A stretch of DNA of 26,539 bases from Cyanobacteria bacterium UBA11153 (GCA_003511885.1 DOIX01000140.1:42630-69168); one strand, 5' to 3'. Positions 16,499 through 25,285 are shown, numbered from the stretch's first letter. The notes: generated by a model not told the origin, from the sequence alone. Numbers and translations are program-made.

Positions 16499-17632
16499 AT
16501 GAATAAACAACACTCTGTATTAGTTGTTGATGATGAGCCACATGGATTCGATGTTATTGAAGCACATCTCTATCGAGAGGCTTATAATTTAAGCTATGTC
16601 TCCAGTGGTATCGAAGCACTAAATTCTTTGGACTCCATCCAACCCGATGTTATTTTGTTAGATGTGATGATGCCAGATATGGATGGATTGGAAGTTTGCC
16701 GGAAAATTAAATCCGATCCCCATTGGAAACATATTCCCATTATTATGATTACAGCACTCAATTCCAAAGAGGATTTAGCCAAAGCAGTTGAAGCTGGTGC
16801 TGATGATTTTTTAGCTAAACCAGTGAGTGGTATTGAATTGAGGGCAAGAGTTAAGTCAATGTTAAGGATTAAGGATCAATATGATGCTTTAGACGCAACG
16901 CTACACCTGCGAGAAGATATGTCTCGCATGATTGTGCATGACTTGAGAAATCCACTCACAAATATTTTGCTTTGTAGTGAGTTACTGTTGGAAACTGAGT
17001 TGGATGAAAGAAATCTGGAAAGATTACAAATTATCTTCGATTCGGGAAAGGATCTTAGTTCGATGATTGACAATTTGTTACTTCTGGCAAAGATGGAATC
17101 GGGACAGATGGTGTTGAATCGGGTTCCTGTGGATTTGAATAAATTAGCATCAACGGTTTTACCCAGGTTTGAAGGTATTGCCACTTATCAAAGAATTCAT
17201 TTAGTTAAACAGCTAGAAAATCCTCATGAGTTGGTTTTAGTTGATGGCAATTTATTCCATCGAGTGATCGAAAACTTACTCTCGAATGCGATTAAGTTTT
17301 CACCACCTAACAGCACGGTGACTTTAAATGTTGAATACCCGAAATGTTCGCTAAAACAAGGTAAAAATGGTAATATCAAAATGTCATCTCATTCAATAGA
17401 CAACAAGTCTGATTCACAAGCAATTATTAAAGTAATCGACTCTGGCCCAGGAATTAGTGAAGACAAACGTCAACGGATCTTTAATAAATATGAAATCGGA
17501 GATATAGTAAGTGGAGTATCTCAAATTGGATTAGGGTTGGCGTTTTGTAAAATGGTTGTTGAAGCTCATAATGGTCGGATTTTTGTGGAAGATAATCAGC
17601 CAAAAGGTTCAATCTTTACTGTGGTTATTTGA
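16499..17632 (+). CDS. Soluble REC-HisKA-HATPase hybrid (response regulator with kinase output)
   Basis: From the ATG at 16499 the protein has 377 aa. An N-terminal receiver domain (about 5-122) carries the DDE acidic pocket and phosphorylatable Asp55 in VILLDVMMPD, plus the lysine of AKPVS. A short linker leads to HisKA with His147 in IVHDLRNPL, then HATPase_c (about 245-377) with ENLLSNAIKF, DSGPGI and GLGLAFC. No membrane segment is present. This receiver-first order suits a protein that accepts phosphate from an upstream kinase and passes it on. The hybrid kinase 101 bp upstream on the same strand is the obvious candidate. A TTG at 16493 would add two residues and is less likely. Confidence 0.9.
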   Translation: MNKQHSVLVVDDEPHGFDVIEAHLYREAYNLSYVSSGIEALNSLDSIQPDVILLDVMMPDMDGLEVCRKIKSDPHWKHIPIIMITALNSKEDLAKAVEAGADDFLAKPVSGIELRARVKSMLRIKDQYDALDATLHLREDMSRMIVHDLRNPLTNILLCSELLLETELDERNLERLQIIFDSGKDLSSMIDNLLLLAKMESGQMVLNRVPVDLNKLASTVLPRFEGIATYQRIHLVKQLENPHELVLVDGNLFHRVIENLLSNAIKFSPPNSTVTLNVEYPKCSLKQGKNGNIKMSSHSIDNKSDSQAIIKVIDSGPGISEDKRQRIFNKYEIGDIVSGVSQIGLGLAFCKMVVEAHNGRIFVEDNQPKGSIFTVVI

Positions 17633-17639
17633 TAGTTGT

Positions 17640-17671
17640 TATAGTAGTTGACAATTGACAATTGATAGTTA
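17640..17671 (+). repeat. Left end of the TATAGCA/TTGCTATA element
   Basis: It opens with TATAGTA and continues with RTTGACA-type heptads up to GTTA, like the first 32 bp of the complete copy at 139. No right end follows. It fills the whole spacer between two convergent genes. Confidence 0.65.
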
Positions 17672-17675
17672 AAGA

Positions 17676-18572
17676 TTAATCTTGGGCGGGAACTAAAACT
17701 GATATCGCTTGGGGAATGACGCGAAATTTCGCTGGGGTTTGGGTGGTAATTTCGCCATCTGTATTAATAGGAAGTGGTTTGCGAGTGTAAATTTCAATTT
17801 CTGTACCTTCGATGGCACGCACTCCTGGCAAAGTGGCTTGTCTTCCTTGCCACAAAGCTGGGAGTATGGCTAAGATTTGCCACCAGTGGCGAATTTCTAG
17901 GCTGTATAAATCTAATCTGCAATCGTCAATAGTGGCATCATGTACTACTGTCATGCCACCACCATAATGTCGCCCGTTGCCTACTGCAATCTGGATGGTT
18001 TTTACTAAAATAGATTCATTTCCTTGTCTAATCTCTGCTTTAAATAATCTAGCTTGCCAAATCACTTGTAGGGCAACTGCGGCGTAAGCGAAAACTCCCC
18101 AACGGCGTTTGGCTTCTTTGGTGAGGCGCTGGGTAATTTGCACGCTTAAACCACAACTGGCTACATTAAAAAAATATTTGCCATTTACCCAACCTAAGTC
18201 AATCTTATGCAATTTTCCGGTGGCAATAACTTGACAAGCACCCGGAATTGAGGTAGGAATTTTTAAGGTTCGGGCTAAGTCGTTAGCTGTGCCCAAGGGC
18301 AAGATGGCTAAGGGAAGCTGAGTATCAATTAAACCTTCCACAGCAGCATTAAGAGTACCATCCCCACCACCAATGATAACTAAATCTACTTGGTTGCGGT
18401 AGCGACGGATGATTTCGGAGAGTTGCCGGGGATTTTCGGTAGATTCTGACAGTAAGATGAATCCCAGTTGCTGCAATTGAGAGATGATATCATGTTTGCG
18501 ATCGCGCCCTTGTCTAGCGTGAGGGTTTATAATCAGCAAGGCTCGCTTAGATGACGGGGATTCCTGATTCAT
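17676..18572 (-). CDS. YegS/DAGK-type lipid kinase
   Basis: From the ATG at 18572 the protein has 298 aa and belongs to the diacylglycerol kinase catalytic family. Visible motifs are ALLIINPHARQG near the N-terminus, the nucleotide-binding GGGDGTLNAAVEGL, and PLGTANDLARTL. Relatives phosphorylate diacylglycerol or related lipids with ATP at the membrane surface; the exact lipid here is unknown. The open frame extends to a TTG at 18587, but that lies in a tandem repeat and has no SD sequence. The gene follows ExoD-like and permease genes on the same strand with a 62-bp gap. Confidence 0.88.
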   Translation of the reverse strand: MNQESPSSKRALLIINPHARQGRDRKHDIISQLQQLGFILLSESTENPRQLSEIIRRYRNQVDLVIIGGGDGTLNAAVEGLIDTQLPLAILPLGTANDLARTLKIPTSIPGACQVIATGKLHKIDLGWVNGKYFFNVASCGLSVQITQRLTKEAKRRWGVFAYAAVALQVIWQARLFKAEIRQGNESILVKTIQIAVGNGRHYGGGMTVVHDATIDDCRLDLYSLEIRHWWQILAILPALWQGRQATLPGVRAIEGTEIEIYTRKPLPINTDGEITTQTPAKFRVIPQAISVLVPAQD

Positions 18573-18589
18573 AGAGTTAAAACTCAAAA

Positions 18590-18617
18590 CTCATTCCTCA
18601 AAACTCATTCCTCAAAA
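18590..18617. repeat. Tandem 14-bp repeat (two double heptads)
   Basis: CTCATTCCTCAAAA occurs twice in perfect tandem, followed by a degenerate third unit and CCCCATT-like sequence. It lies just before the lipid kinase start, inside the transcription unit. Confidence 0.75.
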
Positions 18618-18634
18618 CTTTCCTCCCCATTCCC

Positions 18635-19240
18635 TTATTGAAACAGATTAGGAAGTAACTCAGGTGCAAGAAAGATAGCATAAAAAATAAATCCAAAGAA
18701 TATAGTAATTAATGCCATAACTCCGTAGCTGATGCACATCAGCAATCCATCCTCTTCTAAAGTAGCAATTGCTAATAGTAAAATCCCGATTGTGGGAATA
18801 GGATTAGTAAAAGGAATCGGTAACATCAGCAAAACTGTGAGCCAAGCAATACAGATACCATTCCATCTCAAGATTTGAGGATTTCCGGCTACTGATAGCA
18901 ATCGAGGGCGGACGAATTTTTCCAGTAGCTTCGTCAGGCGTTTGAGGTTAATTAAAAGTTCTCGACTAAACCATTGAGGAAATTGAAATTTAGCTATTTG
19001 ACGAGGCAACCATGGCTGTCTCCGCCCCATTGCCATTTGGATAGCTAAGAGAAAACACCCCCAACCCAAAATAGTCGCAAATCCGGGTGGTACCGGGAAT
19101 AAGAAGGGTAGGGTTAATAATAATATCATCACGCTAAACCCTCGCTCCGAAGTTTGAGCGAGGATATCCTTAAGAGTGAGAGGTTGATTTGCTAGTCGTC
19201 TCAGGAGAGACTTAATATCTCGATAAAACTTCAGGTGCAT
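18635..19240 (-). CDS. ExoD-family membrane protein
   Basis: A 201-aa protein with the ExoD layout: a short cytosolic N-terminus ending in LTLKDILAQTSERGF, then a hydrophobic hairpin (MILLLTLPFLFPVPPG and GWGCFLLAIQMAMGRRQPWLP), a basic linker, and further membrane segments, about four to five in total. ExoD was named for an exopolysaccharide phenotype in rhizobia; the molecular function remains unclear. It is 18 bp downstream of the permease gene, so the two are probably co-transcribed. Confidence 0.85.
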   Translation of the reverse strand: MHLKFYRDIKSLLRRLANQPLTLKDILAQTSERGFSVMILLLTLPFLFPVPPGFATILGWGCFLLAIQMAMGRRQPWLPRQIAKFQFPQWFSRELLINLKRLTKLLEKFVRPRLLSVAGNPQILRWNGICIAWLTVLLMLPIPFTNPIPTIGILLLAIATLEEDGLLMCISYGVMALITIFFGFIFYAIFLAPELLPNLFQ

Positions 19241-19258
19241 TTTCCCGTTGATTAACCA

Positions 19259-20596
19259 TTACAAGAAAAACCGAACAACCACGTATAAGGCAGCGGTAAT
19301 GAGTTGCATCACCATCACGGGAATGCCGTAGTGTAGAAATCTTTGAAAAGATATCCTACGTCCATGCAGTTCGGAAATTCCCGCTGCAACTATATTGGAA
19401 GATGCTCCCACTAATGTACCATTACCTCCCAATGTGGCACCGTACATCATGGCATAAAATAAGGGTAGCACTTCTGCTGGAAATTGACCTGCAAAATTGG
19501 GATCGAGTACTTCCGAGCCGACTAAGCCGACATTGACGAGATACTGTTTCAGGAGGGGAACCATTGCCACTACGAGAGGAATGTTGGGAACAACGCTGGA
19601 TAATAGCCCGACAAAAAAGAGTAGTAAAATCGAGCCTAAGACAATATTTTGTCCTAATATAGTTGCCAAAAATCCAGACATACTATTGATGACACCTGTT
19701 TTTTCTAATCCACCAATGAGGACGAAAATACTCATAAAAAATATCAAGGTACTCCAATCTAGATCCCGCAATATATTATTGACGGTATCAATTTTACTCT
19801 GATGAGCGAGTAGTAGGGCTAAAGCTGCTCCCAATAAAGCAACTGTTGCCGGAGAAATTGGTACGGGCAAAGTTTCCCCAATTACAAAAAACAAGAGTAC
19901 TAAAGCGACGACGATCCCACCTAATGCTAAGACTCGCGGATGATTAATTTGTGGGTGCGGTAAGTTAGATAAATTATCCAACTCTTTGTGCCAAATTCTT
20001 TTGAATAAAAATGGAGTCATTACTAACACTGTTATGACAGCAATTGCTCCACCAAAACTCAACTTAACTAGATAATCTAAAAAGCTAATATTAATGGCAT
20101 CACCGACAATAAATGTTGCTGGATCCCCGACAACGGTTAGCAATCCAGAACTGTTAGCTATAAATACCATTAAAATTAGCAATGGGACAAAATCCACTCC
20201 TAATTCTTCTGCCATAGGTGGAATTAAAGGAGCCAATAACATAACTGTTGTGGCATTGGGTAAAACGGCACAAATTGGCGTTGTAATACCGATAATACCT
20301 AAGAGTAAGTTTTTCCCTTTCCCTTTGGCTAACAAAACAATTTGAGTAGCTAAATAGTCAAATATTTTAGTGGGTTCAAATGCCCTCACTAGAACCATAA
20401 CACCAAAAAATAGTGCCAGTGTTCCATGACTTTGCTCAATGTAGCCAATCGCTTCTTTCAAAGTCATGACATTAGTAAATATCAGAATCAATGCTCCTAG
20501 AAAAGTTGCTACCATGAGGTGAACCCACTCTGTCATGATGAAGAGGATTACACCTATAAATGTTCCAGCAGCAATAACGGCAGTAAAATGTTCCAT
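19259..20596 (-). CDS. ArsB/NhaD-type ion permease (IT superfamily)
   Basis: This 445-aa protein has about 11-12 hydrophobic segments and the two-half organisation of the ion transporter superfamily. Signature stretches are LPNATTVMLLAPLIPP and SSGLLTVVGDPATFIVG in the first half, and SSVVPNIPLVVAMVPL and GATLGGNGTLVGASSNIVAAG in the second. These paired NA/NT helix-breaking motifs form the substrate and cation site. Relatives include arsenite permease ArsB, the Na+/H+ antiporter NhaD and anion carriers, so the ion cannot be named. The ATG lies 8 bp from a dispersed element; the edge of that element contributes to the AGAGG sequence just before the start. Confidence 0.85.
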   Translation of the reverse strand: MEHFTAVIAAGTFIGVILFIMTEWVHLMVATFLGALILIFTNVMTLKEAIGYIEQSHGTLALFFGVMVLVRAFEPTKIFDYLATQIVLLAKGKGKNLLLGIIGITTPICAVLPNATTVMLLAPLIPPMAEELGVDFVPLLILMVFIANSSGLLTVVGDPATFIVGDAINISFLDYLVKLSFGGAIAVITVLVMTPFLFKRIWHKELDNLSNLPHPQINHPRVLALGGIVVALVLLFFVIGETLPVPISPATVALLGAALALLLAHQSKIDTVNNILRDLDWSTLIFFMSIFVLIGGLEKTGVINSMSGFLATILGQNIVLGSILLLFFVGLLSSVVPNIPLVVAMVPLLKQYLVNVGLVGSEVLDPNFAGQFPAEVLPLFYAMMYGATLGGNGTLVGASSNIVAAGISELHGRRISFQRFLHYGIPVMVMQLITAALYVVVRFFL

Positions 20597-20603
20597 AAAC
20601 CTC

Positions 20604-20731
20604 TATAGCAGTTGACAGTTGACAATGGACAGTTGACAATTACTGGATGAAAATCAAACCGTTTACTCCCGAAGGCTTCCGCTTCTCGTCATGATGTTAT
20701 TGATGCCTTAACTGATGTGGCGGTTGCTATA
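20604..20731 (+). repeat. Complete 128-bp copy of the TATAGCA/TTGCTATA element
   Basis: It opens with TATAGCA, continues with four RTTGACA-type heptads and ends with GGCGGTTGCTATA. Its core shares GAAAATCAAACC, AAGGCTT and TCATGA with the copy at 139-260, in the same order and spacing, and its last 27 bp match the solo right ends at 1787 and 22792. It lies between two permease genes of the same strand and forms the leader of the downstream one. Confidence 0.8.
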
Positions 20732-20732
20732 T

Positions 20733-20760
20733 GTGGGTAGGGTGTAGGGTGTAGAAGGTA
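20733..20760 (+). repeat. GGGTGTA heptad array
   Basis: Four tandem heptads (GTGGGTA, two of GGGTGTA, GAAGGTA) start 1 bp after the right end of the element. The same type occurs at 26509. Confidence 0.75.
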
Positions 20761-20795
20761 AAAATTTCCCCCCCTGCCCTCTGCTCGCCATTCCA

Positions 20796-22604
20796 TTACA
20801 AACCGTACAGCCAAACAATGAGTATTGGGGTTAGCACGCTCAGGATTAAATTGAGTGGTAGTCCAACTCGCGTGAAGTCGAAAAACTTATAACCACCAGG
20901 TCCATAAACCATGGTATTGGTTTGATAGCCAATCGGTGTTAAATAACTATTAGATGCGGCAAAAGTGACAGCAAACATAAATGCCATGGGATTAAGACTT
21001 AAGGTGGTGGCTACTTTAACAGCAACCGGAATCATTAAAATCACTGCCGCATTATTGGAAAGAAGTTCCGTGAGTAATGAAGTAGCTAGATAAAAGAAGA
21101 CTAAAATCCAAAAACCATCCAGATTACCTCCGATTGCTACTAAATTCTTGGCTAGCCATTCCGTTGTACCTGAATTATCCATCGCAGTACCCAGAGGAAA
21201 AAGTCCTGCCAAGAGAAAAATTACATCCCACCGCACAGCATTATAAATTTCTCCCGGCTTGAGACACCCGGTTAAAATCATAATAATTACTCCCGCTAAA
21301 GATGTGACAAGGATTGGCATCCAATCAAAGGCTGCGATGGCAACAACAGCTACCATAATTATTAAAGAAATCCAGGCTTTATCTTTCCGGAGCGATTCGA
21401 CATCTTTCTGTTCTATCACTAATAAATCGTTACTGGTTTGTAACCCGAGTAAACTTTCTTTTGGTGCTTGTAATAACAATAAATCGCCAAAACGGAGGGG
21501 AACTTTACCCATCCTTTCTCGCAATAATTCTTCTCCTCTGCGAATAGCTAATACGGTGGCATTGTAGCGTTGACGAAACCGCAAGTCTTTGAGACTAGAA
21601 CCGATGAGGTTGGAGTTGGATAAAATTAAAACTTCCGCCACGTCTTCTTCCTGTGAAGTCAGTTCAGTTTCACTTAGGGATTTTCCGCTAAATTCTACAT
21701 CTGGGAGGATATCAATTCCTCTTTCATCTCTAATTTTTAGTAAATCCGATCGACCGCCACGTACTAGTAATATATCACCTGCCGCTAAGATTTTATCAGC
21801 GATTGGTTGGGGAAAGTGGCTATCATTACGAATTAGTTCAAGTACGTCCAAATCAAATTTACGCTGAATTTCACTAGAACGCAAAGTTTGTCCGATTAAA
21901 CTGGATTTTGGTTTGATGACAACCTCGCTGACATAATCTTTTAATCCGTATTCTTGATTGACAAGATTGCTGTTAGACGGTTTGCGATCTGGTAATAATT
22001 TGGGTGCAAAAATGGCAAGGTAGATGAGTCCAACGACAAAAGTGATAATGCCTAAGATTGTAAACTGAAATAAACTAAAATCTCCATAACCTAATTTTTT
22101 CGATACCCCACTCGCTACAATATTAGTTGAAGTACCGATTAAGGTAATCATCCCGCCCAAAACGGTGGAATATGATAAAGGAATTAGAAGTTTAGAGACA
22201 GAAATATTTCGCTTTCTGCACCAATCTTCGACAATGGGTAAAAATACAGCAACAACAGCAGTGTTGTTAATAAAGGCGGTAATTGGGCCAATAATTCCCC
22301 CCATGACGAGGATTTGTTGGCTTGGTTTATTTCCGCCCCACTTAACTAGTAAGTCTCGGACAATTTGAATTACGCCAGTACGTCCAATCCCTTCGCTGAG
22401 GATAAACATCGCCATGACAGTAATGGTGGCAGAATTGCTAAAGCCTGCGATACCTTCATCAGGAGTCACTAATCCCAAAATCATCAATACTACTGTCACC
22501 GAAATGGCGGTAATATCCACAGGAAGCCATTCGGCAATAAAGCACATCAAAGCTAGGATTAAAACCCCTAACGTCAAAGCAATTGGATCGATATGAATTG
22601 GCAT
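20796..22604 (-). CDS. SLC13-type anion permease with two RCK_C domains
   Basis: This 602-aa protein has hydrophobic halves at about 1-200 and 405-602 that flank a cytosolic insert. The insert holds two RCK_C (TrkA C-terminal) domains, about 222-300 (EVVIKPKSSLIGQTL) and 317-392 (EVLILSNSNLIGSSL). The membrane part has the SLC13/DASS signatures NTAVVAVFLPIV with LIGTSTNIVASG, and NNAAVILMIPVA with LTPIGYQTNTMVYGPGGY. Homologues carry sulfate, dicarboxylates or other anions with sodium. RCK_C domains bind small ligands, and in some proteins c-di-AMP, so ligand control of the carrier is possible. It is 254 bp downstream of the ABC operon, on the same strand. Confidence 0.9.
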   Translation of the reverse strand: MPIHIDPIALTLGVLILALMCFIAEWLPVDITAISVTVVLMILGLVTPDEGIAGFSNSATITVMAMFILSEGIGRTGVIQIVRDLLVKWGGNKPSQQILVMGGIIGPITAFINNTAVVAVFLPIVEDWCRKRNISVSKLLIPLSYSTVLGGMITLIGTSTNIVASGVSKKLGYGDFSLFQFTILGIITFVVGLIYLAIFAPKLLPDRKPSNSNLVNQEYGLKDYVSEVVIKPKSSLIGQTLRSSEIQRKFDLDVLELIRNDSHFPQPIADKILAAGDILLVRGGRSDLLKIRDERGIDILPDVEFSGKSLSETELTSQEEDVAEVLILSNSNLIGSSLKDLRFRQRYNATVLAIRRGEELLRERMGKVPLRFGDLLLLQAPKESLLGLQTSNDLLVIEQKDVESLRKDKAWISLIIMVAVVAIAAFDWMPILVTSLAGVIIMILTGCLKPGEIYNAVRWDVIFLLAGLFPLGTAMDNSGTTEWLAKNLVAIGGNLDGFWILVFFYLATSLLTELLSNNAAVILMIPVAVKVATTLSLNPMAFMFAVTFAASNSYLTPIGYQTNTMVYGPGGYKFFDFTRVGLPLNLILSVLTPILIVWLYGL

Positions 22605-22791
22605 GATCTATGGCAAAAATTTCTAAACTTTTCAACTCAGATTAAACAGAACAAATCTATTATGATTTTTTTGGCAATTGTCAAACTATCCTCATATTTT
22701 TTTAGATATATTGACAAACAATTAATAATACCACATAGCAAAACTAAAGTCAATACTCCAAAATAAGTTATCCCTTTGGCGATCGCTTAAT

Positions 22792-22820
22792 TATCGCAAC
22801 CGCCATATCGGTTAAGACAT
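22792..22820 (-). repeat. Right end of the TATAGCA/TTGCTATA element, minus orientation
   Basis: On the minus strand it reads from TCTTAACCGATA to GGCGGTTGCGATA, differing from the consensus right end mainly in GCGATA for GCTATA. No left end is present. It lies just after the stop of the ABC ATPase gene. The rest of the 22605-22858 spacer is AT-rich with one HIP1 site and nothing else recognisable. Confidence 0.6.
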
Positions 22821-22858
22821 AATTAACAATGCAATTAAATTTTTATTAGAGTGAGTCT

Positions 22859-23695
22859 TTAATCGTCAGGAGTAAAATATCGATCCAAGAAATTTAAAGC
22901 ATGGTTGCGTAATTCATAATACTCTTTTAATTCCCGTAGTTGTTTGCGATCCCGGGGATGGGGAAAGGGTACTTCTAAAATTTCCCCAATTTTAGCTTTT
23001 GGTCCATTAGTCATCATCACAATGCGATCTGACATATAAATTGCTTCATCAACATCATGGGTAATCATCATCACTGCTTGTCGATGACTTTCCCAAATAT
23101 CCAGCACTTGTTTCTGTAATTTGCGTCGGGTTAGGGCATCTAATGCCCCAAAAGGTTCATCCATTAATAACATTTTCGGACGTGTAGCTAAAGCACGGGC
23201 AATCCCCACTCTTTGTTTCATTCCTCCAGAAATTTCATCTGGGTATTTATGAGCAGATTCGGTTAAATTTACCATGGTGAGGTGTTCGCTAACTATCTGT
23301 TTTTTCTCTACAGTAGAAGCTTTTTTCATTACTTCATCGACGGCTAACTGAATATTTTCTTCTACGGTTAACCAGGGCAGGAGGGAATAGTGCTGAAACA
23401 CCATCATCCGATCCGCACCTGGCTTGCGAATCTCTTTTCCTTCTAGTTTTGCTATGCCAGATGTGGGTTTTTCTAACCCGGCAACGATTTTCAGGAGGGT
23501 TGATTTGCCGCAACCAGAGTGGCCAATTACAGAAATAAATTCTGCTGCGCCAATAGTGAGATCGATTCTATCTAAAATGACTAATTCGCTTCCGTCTTTG
23601 CGGGGATAAGATTTGACGATTTGTTCGATTTCGAGGAATTTGCGATCGCGACTGGTTTGAGGGGTTGCTTGGGGTGATGAATTGGGGGATTTCAT
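22859..23695 (-). CDS. NrtD-type ABC transporter ATP-binding protein
   Basis: This 278-aa ATPase of the nitrate/sulfonate/taurine class energises the importer encoded by the two upstream genes. It shows Walker A GHSGCGKST (58-66), Q-loop Gln101, signature SGGMKQR (156-162), Walker B LLMDEP (176-181), D-loop ALDALTR and H-loop His213. The C-terminal PHPRDRKQLRELKEYYELRNH is typical of NrtD/CmpD/CynD. There is no NrtC-type ATPase with a fused solute-binding domain. The importer thus resembles the simpler one-ATPase systems. It follows the binding-protein gene after 81 bp. Confidence 0.93.
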   Translation of the reverse strand: MKSPNSSPQATPQTSRDRKFLEIEQIVKSYPRKDGSELVILDRIDLTIGAAEFISVIGHSGCGKSTLLKIVAGLEKPTSGIAKLEGKEIRKPGADRMMVFQHYSLLPWLTVEENIQLAVDEVMKKASTVEKKQIVSEHLTMVNLTESAHKYPDEISGGMKQRVGIARALATRPKMLLMDEPFGALDALTRRKLQKQVLDIWESHRQAVMMITHDVDEAIYMSDRIVMMTNGPKAKIGEILEVPFPHPRDRKQLRELKEYYELRNHALNFLDRYFTPDD

Positions 23696-23776
23696 TGTAT
23701 TGTCTGATTAGATTTTTTAACGCAAATAACGCAATATTTATCGCAAAGGGCGTAAGGTTTGTGGGAGGGGGCTGAG
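23696..23776 (-). repeat. Spacer with AACGCAAA-type repeats
   Basis: On the minus strand the spacer contains TGCGTTATTTGCGTTAAAAAA. It belongs to the same degenerate family as the repeats in the next spacer of the operon at 25232-25285. Confidence 0.45.
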
Positions 23777-25186
23777 TTAGGATAAGTAGAATGTTTGGGG
23801 GGAATTGGCTCGAATTTCAAAGCTGTTGAGATAACCGATGGGATTGCTGGGATCGAAGGCTTTTTTGTCGATAAAGGCTTCGGCGGGTTCTATTTTGTAG
23901 TCGTCTTTGGGACATTGAATTCCCATTTCCGCAGCAATTTCTCGATAGAGATCCGTGCGCCATGCTTGATGTGCTTTTTTTTCGGCATCTTTGGGGAATT
24001 CTTTGATTTGTCCCCAGCGTGTTGCTTGAGTCATAATCCAGATACTTTCTGATTGCCATAAAAATGTGGAATGATCGCCGGGAATTTGCTTGAGTTTGGA
24101 GGGAAGATCGAAAAACATTGTGGTTTCAATATCGTTAATAATCCGTTTTTTCTTGTCAAAGCCGCCGTAGTTATATTCCCCAAGAATTCCTGGCTTGGTA
24201 AATTTATCAATTGGACCTTTTTTGGGTTTGGCACCTGTAAAGGAAGGACTAGTAATTAATTGAGCTATTTCGGAGCGATTTTGGGGATTGCTACAATATT
24301 GACAAGCTTCGATCATGGCTTTGACTAAACTGCGATAAGTTTGGGGATTTTCCTCAATAAATGATTCCATTACTCCCAATAATCTGTCTGGGTGTCCCTC
24401 CCATATTTCTCTACCTTGGGCAAAGGTAAAGCCCACACCTTCATTGCCTGTAATTGCCCGTGTATTCCAAGGTTCCGCTACCATATAGCCTTGAATTGCC
24501 CCAATCCGCATCGTATTAACCATTTGAGGCGGTGGAATAATAATTACTCGAAATTTTGCGGTAGGATTTACCCCAGCCGCTGCCGACAAATAGCGCACAA
24601 AGTATTCGTAAATTGCCGAACTTAAGACAACTGCCCAAATCCGTGCTTCGGCAGGCAAACTATCAAAATAACCCCGAAAATCTCGCCCAAATCTCTCCAA
24701 ATCTCCATTATATTCATGCCAGGGACGCAATCCGTAATCCCACATCGCTTTATTCATCGTCATCGCATTGCCATGTCGATGAATCGTCATTGCTGCACAT
24801 AAAGGTGCATGACGCGCACCTTCCGCCCCAATTCTGGCATTTGTCACTGCACCAGATACCACGGGGGAAGCATCCAAACGCCCAAAAATAATCCCATCAC
24901 GAGAATTAGCCCAACTCGCCTCGCGACTGAGAGTCACATTCAATCCATACTTGCGAAAGAAACCCTTCTGATATGCGATCGCAAATGGGGCACAATCATT
25001 AACAGGTACATACCCAACCGTAAGATTAGGTTTTTCCAAAGTCTTGGGATTAACAATCTGTTCAACAGCCAAAGCCTCTTGGGATAATTCCTGGGGCGCA
25101 TTAACACCCTTAATTCCACAAGATGATAGGGCAACTCCTGCCGTTGCCACGCCCATTTGTTCTAAAAATCTGCGTCGGTTCAACAT
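23777..25186 (-). CDS. NrtA/CmpA-family solute-binding lipoprotein
   Basis: From the ATG at 25186 the protein has 469 aa. It begins with a Tat-like signal, MLNRRRFLEQMG, a hydrophobic stretch and the lipobox LSSC, so it is probably a lipoprotein on the outer face of the cytoplasmic membrane. The mature part has the family segments LTVGYVPVNDCAPFAIAYQKGFF, MVAEPWNTRAI and REIWEGHPDRLLGV. Where nitrate-type NrtA has a GTHAMW-like stretch with a ligand histidine (from memory), this protein has SAIYEYF, with Tyr in the aligned place. Nitrate is therefore doubtful; another small anion or solute is possible. Upstream codons to a TTG at 25222 are encoded by heptad repeats and are not counted. Confidence 0.88.
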   Translation of the reverse strand: MLNRRRFLEQMGVATAGVALSSCGIKGVNAPQELSQEALAVEQIVNPKTLEKPNLTVGYVPVNDCAPFAIAYQKGFFRKYGLNVTLSREASWANSRDGIIFGRLDASPVVSGAVTNARIGAEGARHAPLCAAMTIHRHGNAMTMNKAMWDYGLRPWHEYNGDLERFGRDFRGYFDSLPAEARIWAVVLSSAIYEYFVRYLSAAAGVNPTAKFRVIIIPPPQMVNTMRIGAIQGYMVAEPWNTRAITGNEGVGFTFAQGREIWEGHPDRLLGVMESFIEENPQTYRSLVKAMIEACQYCSNPQNRSEIAQLITSPSFTGAKPKKGPIDKFTKPGILGEYNYGGFDKKKRIINDIETTMFFDLPSKLKQIPGDHSTFLWQSESIWIMTQATRWGQIKEFPKDAEKKAHQAWRTDLYREIAAEMGIQCPKDDYKIEPAEAFIDKKAFDPSNPIGYLNSFEIRANSPQTFYLS

Positions 25187-25231
25187 ATTAATCAAAGGAA
25201 TAGAGAATAGGGGCATGGGCAAAGGATTACT

Positions 25232-25285
25232 GAAAAACCTTTGCGTACCTTTGCTTCAAACTTTGCGTACCTTTGCGTTAAAAAA
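25232..25285 (-). repeat. Direct repeat GCAAAGGTACGCAAAG in the operon spacer
   Basis: The unit GCAAAGGTACGCAAAG occurs twice between the permease stop and the binding-protein start, preceded by AACGCAAA. It has no evident coding or terminator function. Confidence 0.6.
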
